Below, piece after piece: positions 1 through 11,900 of a stretch of 64,000 bases of DNA (its first letter is position 1; each line of letters starts with the position of its first letter). This stretch comes from Spongilla lacustris (lineage: Eukaryota; Porifera; Demospongiae; Spongillida; Spongillidae). A model generated the notes under the pieces. The model was not told the DNA's origin, ran no database searches, and was given only the letters and a program-made list of their open reading frames with translations. The stretch spans positions 4,521,720 through 4,585,719 of the forward strand of contig OX442433.1 of the NCBI GenBank assembly GCA_949361645.1. The letters are read 5' to 3'. The translations under genes and the position numbers were made by a program.

Positions 1-319
1 GCAAATCAATCTCAATTCTCAACTCAACAACCTCTGGAGACTTTAGCTTGAGGTGCTCCACAGCAGCAAGGGAAGCTAGCACTACTGCTGGTTGGCAGTA
101 AACGGTTTCATCGAGTGTAGCTTGGGGTCCATTTAAACACAACGAACGCGCATCGAAACCAAGCACGGCCGATGCTACGTTGTACAGCTTCTGTACTTCA
201 GGGAGGTGACTCACACTTTTTGTCATCCCTGCGTACTGACTCCCTTGGCCTGGAAAGAGAAACATAAAACCTTCGCATCTTGAATTGCAAAATGTACGAC
301 AAAATATTAGCCGTAGCAT
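1..319 (-). CDS. MCAT: Malonyl-CoA:ACP transacylase, mitochondrial, 5' part (MCAT)
   Basis: This is the first coding exon of a mitochondrial malonyl-CoA:acyl-carrier-protein transacylase, which loads malonate onto ACP in type II fatty-acid synthesis. The reading frame runs off the left window edge, so only about 106 residues are visible. The start ATG is at 319-317. It opens a basic, Cys/Arg/Phe-rich leader (MLRLIFCRTFC) that fits a matrix-targeting peptide. The family signature FLFPGQGSQYAGM follows, including the oxyanion-hole Gln, then a stretch ending in YCQPAVVLASLAAVEHL, which matches the conserved CQPA and ASLAAVE blocks. The nucleophile GHSLGE motif should lie beyond the edge. The gene is divergent from ANKRD27, with 79 bp between start codons. 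Identification rests on motif recall; confidence is high. Confidence 0.9.
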   Translation of the reverse strand, partial: MLRLIFCRTFCNSRCEGFMFLFPGQGSQYAGMTKSVSHLPEVQKLYNVASAVLGFDARSLCLNGPQATLDETVYCQPAVVLASLAAVEHLKLKSPEVVELRIEIDL

Positions 320-398
320 TATTACGTTTAATTTGATTCTATTTGTTCGCATAAGTAATTTCCGGAAAAGCTGTATATATGAAGCCTGCTGAGATAGT
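320..398. promoter_or_regulatory. Shared divergent promoter between MCAT and ANKRD27
   Basis: Only 79 bp separate the two divergent start codons, so both 5' UTRs and at least part of both promoters must lie here or overlap the opposite gene. No canonical TATA box is placed clearly for either gene; a TATATAT run at 373-379 is the nearest candidate. The regulatory role is inferred from spacing alone. Confidence 0.5.
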
Positions 399-3300
399 AT
401 GGCTCGATATGACGAAGACTTGCACGAGAATGAATTCTTCCGAACCTTAGTCAGTAAGCACACTGCAATTTTTAATGAAGCTGCAGAAAAAAAACTGCTC
501 GTGAGTGCTCGCCTTGTGCCGTAGTGCAACCATACTCATCATACAGTACACTTTGTGTAGGTTTGTGTACCAAGGTGCGACACCGTTTCCCGCCTTAAGT
601 TATCACAGAGCGATTTCGAAAATCACATTCTGCGACCGAGCACAGCCAATAAGTACACTTCGCTCAACGAGAAGGTGGGTCTAAAACTAAAAAAGAAATA
701 CACGGGGCGTCAATCCACAGATGAATTATTAACGATGTTAAAACATCCCTATAGTGTGCAGAAATACAAGAAGATGTGATAATCACTGGTCCCGGATATA
801 AAGAAGTTCGTAAAGTATGTGGAAACGAAACCTGTACGTGTGTAATGTGTTAATGATAGTCAACTACAACAGGTGAAAATTCTATTTGAGGAATGCTTCT
901 TTAATCCAAATGATGAGAGTTATCAAGTGCTGTGTTTAGACCAGCCTCTTGAGGGAGGTGAGTACACTGGTCTCTTGGGGGAGGTGAGTACACTGGTCTC
1001 TTGGGGGAGGTGAGTACACTGGTCTCTTGGGGGAGGTGAGTACACTGGTCTCTTGGGGGAGGTGAGTACACTGGTCTCTTGGGGGAGGGGTGAGTACACT
1101 GGTCTCTTGGGGGGGGGGGGGGAGGTGAGTACAATGGTCTCTTGGGGGAGGTGAGTAGAGAGACCAGTCCTTGGGGGTGAGTAGTAGACCAATGAAAATG
1201 ACAGCTTCTTTGCTTTTTACATTTATGTCATGTATCAATGAAGGTATAATGACCTTCTGACCAGTAGGGTTAAGCTTTAAAACCAATCCACAAGATCAAT
1301 GTCCTGACTTTTCTTTAGAGGGATGTTATAAATATGTTGTAGTATTTAATCAAAGGGTGCATGTCTGGGGCTCAATTAACCATTGTATCTCTGTACACCC
1401 AGTAACATGTGATGATGTTGCCATGGTATCACTTGAGACGATGGATGAGTGCTGTAAATTCCTCTGGAATGTATCAGGTTTGGGATGAATTTATGGCAGC
1501 CATTAGAATTTCAGTATTCTTGCTGTTTTATGCATGTGCCTAATTAGATAAATATGTAGTTGTTTCTACATGTGTGTATGTTGTGTATTGACTGCTACAG
1601 GGGTGAAGAAAGGATTTATTATTATTTTTGGGGGGTTTTTTGGGGGGGGGGGGGGGGGGGGGGGGGGGCAGATCCTTCTATAATATCACGTTATCCATTT
1701 ATTGTGTTATGCTTTTAAAAAAAAATTGCCCTCTTTTAAATAGTTGATTTGTCTGAATATTGTCATCAATTTATTAGTGATGTGTTATGCCCCTTCCAAA
1801 ACCCATGGCTAGGCCACATCTTAGCCCTGTTTAGGTTTTGGCGGCAAATCTATGCATATGTGGGGGCTTGAGGTCTGTGTTGAAACTATCAGTCTATTTG
1901 GGTTAGAGCTGAGTTAGGAAGAGGGAGGGAGGGCACTTCTGAAGGAAGGGAAGAGAGGAAGGGAGGGAGGGAAGTGAGGGAGGGAGGGAGGAGATGAAGA
2001 AGGAATGGTGGGGAGAGGAGGGAAAGGGAGAGGGGATAGAAAAGATAGAAGGATCAAAAAGTACAATACAACTGTTCAGTTGGCAATATAGTGCTCAATC
2101 CTTATCTGATCCCTCTGTTTACTATTTAGGATTTGAAAAGGCAAGGAAATCCATTGACCATTCTATGAATCAATTTGCAAGCAACCAGCCCCTATTAGAG
2201 ATTGTGGTATGGGCAATTTGAACTCTTCTCCCAGTCCTAACTACTGCCTTTTCAGGAGAAGATGTCAGAGATCTACACTCAAGCTGTCCAGGAAGTGTGG
2301 AAGCTACCAAGTATTGTGAGTTAATGTGGCTGCTTGTCTTCATCAAACCACCTCCATTTTGTATGCAGAGAAAGGTCCAATCTCTGTCATATAGAAACAG
2401 CTATAAGCTTGCCATCGAGGTGAGACCTGATTCAACAGCTTCACCAGATGTGTCTGTTTCACAGTTTTGCATTAAATTGTTATTATATTTATTGTATACA
2501 CTACCAAAACCAAGTATTTGATGTGAAAAGTGATGGAAATAAGGTATTACGTAATAAATCTAGGTACTGCCTTACTACAATATCAATACCAAAAGTGGTA
2601 TTTATGTGTAGTTGTCATAGTGGTGTGCAATCAAATTGTCTGTCTTGACAAAATGGCGGGGAGGGGGGAAATGTTACTGATTGCATTTTAATTCTAGAAT
2701 GTGAATAGTTATGTTTCCACAAGTTAGATCTGGTTAATTAACCATTTCTGACCAGTAGTTGTATTAGTATTGCGTGTAAACTGCAACTTAAAATTATGAG
2801 ATTTGAGTGCGAATACATGTAGTTGACTCTGTCTGTTCCTCCATATGTAGACGTATATTATGGCAAACCTCCATCAGCAAGTGTTCAAGGAGCTGTGCTT
2901 CTACCTGTCTCCCACGGTGTGTCATTATTATGGAATGATGTAATTTTGATGTCATTTTGTGTTCTGCTTAACAGGATGCAGCATTAAACACAATTACAAG
3001 GAACTATTCAGATATTTCTCCTGGCTATCTTGGAATAAAACCACAGTATAGGTATAATTACATTTGTATATTGGCTGGGTCTGCATTCAGTATGTGCGTT
3101 CAGTAATTTTCAACCATAGGATCAACATTGAAAAAGCTAGAGTGAAGTTATCAGAGTTGAACCAAGTAAGTCTGAAGAATAATCCATGGTGTGTAAAGGT
3201 ATTGGCTGAAACCTGAATGACCTCAGTCATAGGGACATAATTTATGTTGTGGCCAAATAGTATTCAGCAACCATGTTCACAGCCACAAACCTGAAATCAC

Positions 3301-5495
3301 ATTACAGTGGGACGCTCCGTTGTTGATGTTCAAACAAATTAGTAATTAGCAGCAAACCGTTTGCATGCGTGTAGTTTGAACAGCTCCTTAGTGTGCATGA
3401 GCTGGCTGATCAGTCCACAATAATCATGTGTAAAGGGTTGGTAGACAATTAAACCATTATCTTTTGAACATTGAGCACCCAATAAGCAGAATCCCCAAGT
3501 GCTGTATTACTGCTTCGTCCCTCTTCTGTGAATGTATTGTACACTATTAGCTCAAATGAATGCTGTCTATGAGTATTATAGTGCGTGGACTGGATGTACA
3601 TGTTAGTATAGCTTTTAACTCAGGCTAAGATACATTTGGGGCTTACACTTGCTTGTACAGGTGCTGTGTGGGGGCATGTCAACTGGCTTAAAAATTACCT
3701 GTTCTTCTAGTGCTAGAGTAAAATCATATGGAAGTGTGTATTGCTTTCATTAGGTTTATACACCTCTTGAGAAGCTGTGCTGCTTCAGACGGAGCATCAG
3801 TGTCCTCACTACAATGCTGGGAACCTCAGCTGATGGTATGCTTCATTGCTTGCATAACTTCTTATAATGTGATTGCAATAATTTTTATAATGTAATGCAT
3901 TAATTTTTGTAATATGGTGCATTCATTTTATGTGATTGCATTACTTTTAATAATGTGATTGCATTACGTTTAATAATGTGATTGCAATACTTCTTTATAA
4001 TATGATTGTATTACTTTTTATAATGTGATTGTAGTAATGACAGCAGATGACCTTCTGCCAATACTGGTGTACTTGGTGATCACATCGGATATTCCCAATT
4101 GGTAGGTTCACATACTACATGTCTCCACTTGCTCATTGGCACTTCTCTTTGTCTACAGGAATGCAAACATTTTTTACATCAGCAAGTTTCACTTCTCAAA
4201 TGTTAACCAGAATGAATTTCTGTATGCGATCATTCTATATTTTGATGAGTTTTGGTCTAGGGATTGTGTGTCTAGGTGTATGTTTGTTCATGTGTTACAT
4301 GGAGACATAAAATAAGGTGTGCTGTTTTTCCATTGGGTTTAATGAGTGTATCTCATCTTTCATTTGTTTCCAATTATGGAGCACTCATCAATCCATGTGT
4401 GTGTATGTGTGTATGTGTGTGTGTGTGTGTGTGTGTCTGTGTGTGTGTTTTCCACTCTTGTAGTATGAGCATTTATTTACTTTCCCATTCTCAGTTACTG
4501 TCTTACCTCATTTGAAGCTGCAGTGGAGTATGTGCGTACTGAGGTAACAAAGGTACGGAAGTGCCCGTGGACTTGACTCCATCTTTATGCGAGTTTCCTT
4601 TCTTAGAATATGAGCAGCTCCTCACCACTATCCAGCCTCACATGGCAAAGTACTAGTACTGAAAGTGGGGGGAACGCTGTCAGCTTGTTCTTCAAGGTAT
4701 TCTCATGTGATCAATGGGGGGGAGGGTGGTTAGATGATCTTTTGCTGCTTCAGTACATACAGAGGAACAATCTAGATGAAGTGAAGGAGCTACTTGACCA
4801 GGAAGGCATGGGGTCAACTGCTGATGACTTCTGCCACCCGCTTTGCTCATGTGAGAAGTGCACTAGCCTTGTTGAGAAGTAAGTCTCACATCTATAAGTT
4901 TGTGGTGAATGTGCTTTGGGTGTGTGTCCTATCGTGTGTGGTACAGAGAGCAATTTGGGGGCATTGGTGAGGGGGAAGGGGACATAAAGGGGTTGATTTG
5001 TCCTACAGATAAGAATACTTCTAACTTTTGTAGACGCCTAAATGACACGAATCGTGTCACTGTCAATACCCGCGATGCAGATGGTCAGACTGGTCTCCAC
5101 CATGCTGCCAAATATGGTAGGCACGACAGTAATTGTGCCAGCTCTACAGGGTTATTGGAATCTTTACACTGTATACATGTGTCTCTCTAAGTGGCAGCTA
5201 CATGTGCTGCTCAACTGCCTACCTGTAATCACAGGAGTCACAGTGGTGCCTCCTGTAGCTATCTCACGTTTGCCTTTACATGTAGTTAATACATGCCCAT
5301 GTTACATGCATGTGCCTGCTGTGCACATAGTTATCCTTTCATGTTGTGTGCCCATGTTACATGCATGTGTGCTGCGGTTTTCTTCATACATTGTTTTCAG
5401 TTAGTTTTAGCTTGGGCTAGATCACACGTTATTGAAATTACATGTAGGTTGTAAATTGAGTTTAGCTGGCACTAGCTACCCTAGTAGTTATAGAA

Positions 5496-5526
<31 letters not shown>

Positions 5527-8500
5527 TGTTTATCGTTGTGTACGTGTGGTCATGTGTGTTTGTGTGGTGTGTGTATGTGGTGTGGTAAACAAACCACCCA
5601 TTATTCACTCTCTACCTGGTGATGCTTGGCCCCAGGAGTGAGGAACATTGTTCAGTATCTGATGGAGAAAGGGGCTAGCGTGACTGCAGCAGACCATCAT
5701 AGCAGCACTCCACTCCACTTGGCCTGTCAGAAGGGACACCAGAGTTGCTTGGTAAATTTAAATCACTATAACTCAGGATTAAAGTTAACTAACCATTTGA
5801 TTTTTTGAACATATGTTACAATACTTAGGCAAATACTAACAATTCATTAAATGATTGTAAGCGGTGAAGTAATTATATCAAAACCCTTGATTTTCAAAAC
5901 CCTCGATTATCAAAATTATTCGAAATTAAGGTTAGAGATAATTGATATTAATAAGCTTCAGTAAGAATCTGAATATGCAGTGGAACAGCATTGATTTCAA
6001 GTTACTGAGTTCAATAGTAAGTTATTATCATTTAAGACCATAATTTTAAGTTATTAAGGTTGAAGCTGCTAAAATTTTAATCACCACCACTAATTATTCA
6101 ATTATTAAATGAAGTAGGAAACATCGGTATTGAATAATGTAGTGGTGAGTAATTAAAACTCAAAGTTCATTAGCATTTTCAAGTTTGATTATTTGTTTTG
6201 AATATTAACTAGTAAAACGCCAATGAAATTTCATACCTTTTCAAACTTCCATCAAAGTTTATCTGCAGTTTATAAATCTCACACTTAATAAAAAGTTGTC
6301 ATACATTATTTTGCTACATTAATTAATAGCAATTTATCTTATTAAAGATAATCTGATTTTAATAATGTGGTCCATATTTGCCTACCTTAGTCACTGTATG
6401 TTCATAAATTCATTTAGAGTGATAATCCCATTATATTCATTTTAAAGCGTTGCGTTCTTTTGTGGACACCCAGTATATGTTTGTGAGGGCATGGGTGCGA
6501 TAGTACTCTACATGCACAGGGTGCCCACATATGAGTGCAGTAACTTTAAATTAGTAATTATGTTTAAGCCTCCAATGAATTGGTGTGTGTATTGATGTGT
6601 TGCATTTGCATTTTCCAAACAGCTGCTACTCCTAGCAGATTCAACAGAGTCAGTCTTAAATACCAAAGATGAGGCAGGGAACACTCCTCTTCATCTAGCT
6701 TGCTCCAATGGCCATGAGGAGGTAAGCCACTTGCTCACAGGGCCTGCCACCTCCAGTGATGGTCTCTTCACTTGTAGTGTGCAAAGGCTTTACTATTTCA
6801 GAAGAAGCCATGCCAGATAGATGCAACAAACATGTACGGTGATACGCCGCTGCACAATGCAGCAAGATGGGGCTATGGTAAGTCAGTGGAGGCTGGAGGT
6901 AGCATACAGAAATAGCAACAGTTTAATTGTATGATTTCAATACCGTTTGAACCTACATATATAATGGTTCATCGGAGTTAACATCGTTGGCTAGGGCAGT
7001 GCCTGAAGTTTATTAAAGTGCAGCCAAAGGAGAGCTCGCACCTAGGGAGTATTACATGAGATAGCACATGGGTAACACATCACTTCGCGTTCTTGTCACC
7101 CACCACCCTCACCTCTTCACTGGGTAGTCACCAACGTGACATGTCAGGGAGGGCAGAGTCTGTCTCCTCCCACCCCCTTTTGTAGGTGATTGATTAAAGG
7201 GGGCAGGCAGCAGGTTAGTTATTAAACTCTGTAACCCGCTGCCCAATTCCCTCCCCACCCCACCCCATCAACCTGCCAAACATGCAATTGCACTGTTTCA
7301 AGATAAACCCAGAAAAATTTGAAGACTAAAAAAATCCAGTTAAGTGTATTGCTGTGAAAACATGCAGGAGATATATCACACTGGAGCATATACGTATAGC
7401 AGATGCATTGTACATTACACAAAGCATTGATGCAATTATAACGTTACATCACACCTTTTAACATTTTGCCCTTTTTTTAGTGTGGGCTCATTTTAGTATA
7501 TTCTTCTGGGTGAAGAAAACGAGAAAGCTCCTTAGTGACAGAATTGCTCACACAACATTTTGGTGTGAAGCGAGAGTGTAAATTTCCTTAATTAATTCCT
7601 GCAGTGTATTGATAACGTACATACATGACAAAGTTGGTTCTTGCCAAGTGGTTGATTGTGCAAACAAGTACATGTATGCGCATTTTGCCAACAGAACATA
7701 GCATTACCGGTGGCAAAATAACCTTGGAATTTTGATTACTTATCCAAGAATAATCAAATAATGTAATGGCACTTCATTTGCATAGTCTATTTAACTTACT
7801 TTATCACTTACATCCCAACAGTATTGCTATAATCTTCATAATTTCATAGAGGGCTAAATTTTTAGATAGACGCCTGGATGTTATGAATGTTATAGTAGAC
7901 AGGAGTGGCATAACACTAGGGGCTCCTGCAGATCTGACGGCTGTCGGCCACATAATGTGTGTACTTACACTGTATTCCTTGTTTTGTAGCATCCATTGTG
8001 GCAGTCCTTCTTGAACATGGGGCCTCTGTGAATGTGCTCAACAAAAGTGGGGAAGCCCCTCTGAACTGTGCTCAGAGCAGAAAGGTTAGTCGTTGATGAA
8101 CTACTCTCCAGAAAAGGAGATGTCTCTCTTGCTGAAGGTACAAGACCTGCTGGCTAGAAGGGACATACCAAGAGGTGCTTCAGTTTCTGCAAAACCAGCA
8201 GATTCACAGAAGGTCAGCATCTGGGCAAGTTCAAAGTTCATGCATGAGCTGTGTACATGTTGTTTGAATATGTTTCTTAATAAATGTCTATTCTGTTGGT
8301 ATTCTTGGTATGTCTGTGTTGTGGTTATATTACTATGGAATCAGTACAACTCCTATCTCTCAGTAGACCAGATAGCCTTCAAAGTTTTTAGTGTTGGTTT
8401 GATTCCAGCATCTTCTGCACTTCTTGCAGAGGCTATGCTGGCTTGCACCTATGGTGGTGTGAGCCAACCTATCACCTTGTAGCCTTAGGTAAGGTATTGT

Positions 8501-8927
8501 CCAGTAGCAGTGCCCATCCATGGAGAGTTGTAAAGCTTTCGGCTGTTCCTATCCTCACTATGGTATCAGCACAGCTTGGGCCCATCTCTCCCTGTCCCCA
8601 CTACTGGGGCATCAGTACAGCTCCCATCTCCCCTGTCCCCACTATTGTGGCATCAGTACAGCTCCCATCTCCCCCTGTCCCCACTACTGGGGCATCAGTA
8701 CAGCTCCCATCTCCCCCTGTCCCCACTACTGGGGCATCAGTACAGCTCCCATCTCCCCCTGTCCCCACTACTGGGGCATCAGTACAGCTCCCATCTCCCC
8801 CTGTCCCCATTACTCCCCCCATCCTCACTACCTCAGGCACAAAGGAGGCGTTCAAAAGTACCAGATGTTGGAGGAATTGAGGTTGAAATGGAGAAGCAAG
8901 TAAGAGGCTGTTATTGAATATTTCCAA

Positions 8928-8988
<61 letters not shown>

Positions 8989-11900
8989 GTAATGTAGTAT
9001 GCATGGTTTTATCCCTTACACTAGTTGTGATACTTAAATGTGTTGGTAAGCTACTGGTGGTGGTGGTACCCTTATGCAAGTTTTGACCAGCTAAATATTA
9101 GATTACACATGTATTGTGATTGTCTGATTGACAAAACCTCTGTGTTGTTGCAGCATGTTTGCCATGTTTTTCAAATTCACTGCATTATTGAATATTTTTA
9201 AATAAACTGATTTCATGTGCTTTTGTTCTGCTTCGGTTCCCTTAAAGATGCACACAGTGCCAAAGTGGGAGTGTTTAATTTAATTCGGACGTACAAGTTC
9301 TGTGCACACATGTAGAAGTGCTTAGGCTTTGGGTCATTTTATATTTGAGCAGTGTGTGGAATCTAGCATCATGATTAATCATTCTAGTCAATATACATCC
9401 AGGAAATGCTTACAGACTTATGGCCACTGGAACATCTGTACACATGTACATGTATATGTACCTGTCAGTGGGTTGCATGTGATTGATGGTGCTATTTGGT
9501 TATAATCACATCGTGGCCTACATCTATTTTGTATTGGTGCAGAAGTGTACATGTAATGAATGTGTGCTGTAGTGAGGGTGTGCTGTAGTGAAGATGTGCT
9601 GTAGTTTAGGTGTGCTGTAGTGAAGGTGTGCTATAGTGATGGTGTGCTGTTGTGAGGGTGTGCTGTAGTGAAGGTGTGCTGTAGTGAAGGTGTGCTGTAG
9701 TGAAGGTGTGCTGTAGTGAAGGTGTGCTATAGTGAGGGTGTGCTGTTGTGAGGGTGTGCTATAGTGAAGGCGTGCTGTAGTTCAGGTGTGCTGTAGTTTA
9801 GGTGTGCTGTAGTGAAGTGAGGGTGTGCTGTAGTGTATGCTGCCCCTCCCTTTCACAAACTAAAAATGCTGCTGCACCTTTGGACAGCATTGACCCATGC
9901 TGGCTCGTATAACCATAAAAATTGGTCTGACAGGCAGTGTGTGCAGGTGGGGGTCATAGAAATTCATGTACTTCTCATTCCAACCTTAATGATGGAATTC
10001 ATTTCGGCCCACTTCAAGGGGGTAATTGGATTTATCCTTGTGTGATTATGTACATGTACATGTGTATGACTTGGACAAACATAATAATCACATACATGTA
10101 CATGGCTGACTACATGTCAGGCCTGCTGGAAGAGGGTGATTAATGGGCAGCTCATTAATATTCATAAGCCACGTGATTACATCTTCAATTGAATGCATCA
10201 CTTTAATTTTGAATTTCGAAGATTTTGGGGTGAGGGGGCAAAGCAATAGACAAGGGTTATACCCCCCAGCAAGGGGAGTAGGCATAATCCTTCCTGCACT
10301 CTCCTATCAGGGTCTGGGGCCACTTTTTAAGTCAAAATACATGTAGCTGTGTAGTAACATTCAATACGACAAGAGTTACTTGCTTCCACTGCACCCTGTG
10401 CCTTCACACGTACATTTAATCATTTAAGCAACCGCCCCTTCACCTACGAATATTTTCCTAATTTGGGGGAGAGGCACAACCCAGTTGCCCCTCCCCCTTC
10501 GCCCTACATGTATCCTCCCCTGGAAACATGCACTCCACAATTACAAGCATTTCCCAGCCTCTGATGCAACATGCAGTTTTTAAAAAAAGGTACTTTCATA
10601 AAAGTGGGGCAGCCTTAGCTACCCCTGTTCCCAGTGGCCTTAGCTACCCCTGCTCCCAGTGGCCTTAGCCACCCCTGCTCCCAGTGGCCTTAGCCACCCC
10701 TGCTCCCAGTGGCCTTAGCCACCCCTGCTCCCAGTGGCCTTAGCTACCCCTGCTCCCAGTGGCCTTAGCCACCCCTGCTCCCAGTGGCCTTAGCTACCCC
10801 TGCTCCCAGTGGCCCTAGCCACCCCTGCTCCCAGTGGCCCTACATGTTTGGAGGATGCAGACAACTTGAGTGGGCAGAGATATGTAGATGGGGAGGGAGC
10901 AGTGGGTGGGATGTAGTAGTGGGTGGGGAGGGAGCAGTGGGTGGGGATGTAGTAGTGGGTGGGGAGGGAGCAGTGGGTGGGTATGGAGCAGTGGGGTGGG
11001 AGGGAGCAGTGGGTGGGATGTAGTAGTGGGTGGGGAGGGAGCAGTGGGTGGGAGGGAGCAGTGGGTGGGATGTAGTAGTGGGTGGGGAGGGAGCAGTGGG
11101 TGGGTATGGAGCAGTGGGGTGGGAGGGAGCAGTGGGTGGGATGTAGTAGTGGGTGGGGAGGGAGCAGTGGGTGGGTATGGAGCAGTGGGTGCGTGGGGAG
11201 AGAGCGGTGGGCGGGGATGGAGCAGTGGGGTGGGAGGGAGCAGTGGGTTGGGATGTAGCAGTGGGTGGGATGGTGCAGTGGGTGGGGAGGGAGCAGTGGG
11301 TGGGGAGGTGTGCCTCTGAGAACTGCTTCCCCTGGTCATACTTTTAATACCCTCTGATGTTTTCCCTTCTCCCCCCTCTCTCCCACTCAATATTCGATAC
11401 CCCCACCATCTTTCAGCTTAAGAAGCTACTTCGTGCCATTCGGGATAATGACCTCAAATTGGTAACTGCTCTCTTGCACAATTTAAGACTCTTTCAACCA
11501 TAACAACTTTACCTGGCAGGTGGAATTTATGTTCACCAAATCAAATGTGGAGGACTACACCTCTTTGGGTAAACCACCTGGGGACTCCCACCACCCTCTG
11601 TGCTCCTGTGACAGCTGCTTTCAGGTATGCTGTGCAGCTGTTCCCCATTGGTCTTACAGTCCAAAGTATGTCTCTCAAGAATACCCTGATCAATGCCTAT
11701 GATGCTAGTGGATTTGCACCCCTCCACCATGCTGCCAAGCAAGGAAATGTAAAAATGGTGGAGTTCTTGCTGTCTCATGGCGCTGATGTGGGTGCCATAA
11801 CCAAGGGCGACAGTCTGGTCTCACTTCACTTGGCATGTCAATACAACCACAGAGATGTAAGTGTGAGAAATCTTGTTATTAATGAGCACCTTTGGTGATA

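Noticed and set aside
901..1286. Pro/Ser-rich minus-strand frames of 77-116 codons
   Set aside because: They are translations of the 26-bp splice-donor minisatellite and overlap ANKRD27 exon 3.
8443..8927. Long frames on both strands with 14-residue repeats
   Set aside because: A 42-bp repeat keeps several frames open. The acceptor at 8836 with matching phase gives a shorter exon that fits VARP, though a repeat-containing exon is not fully excluded.
10815..11390. 191-codon Pro/His-rich minus frame and Gly/Val-rich plus frames
   Set aside because: Low-complexity translation of the G-rich minisatellite.
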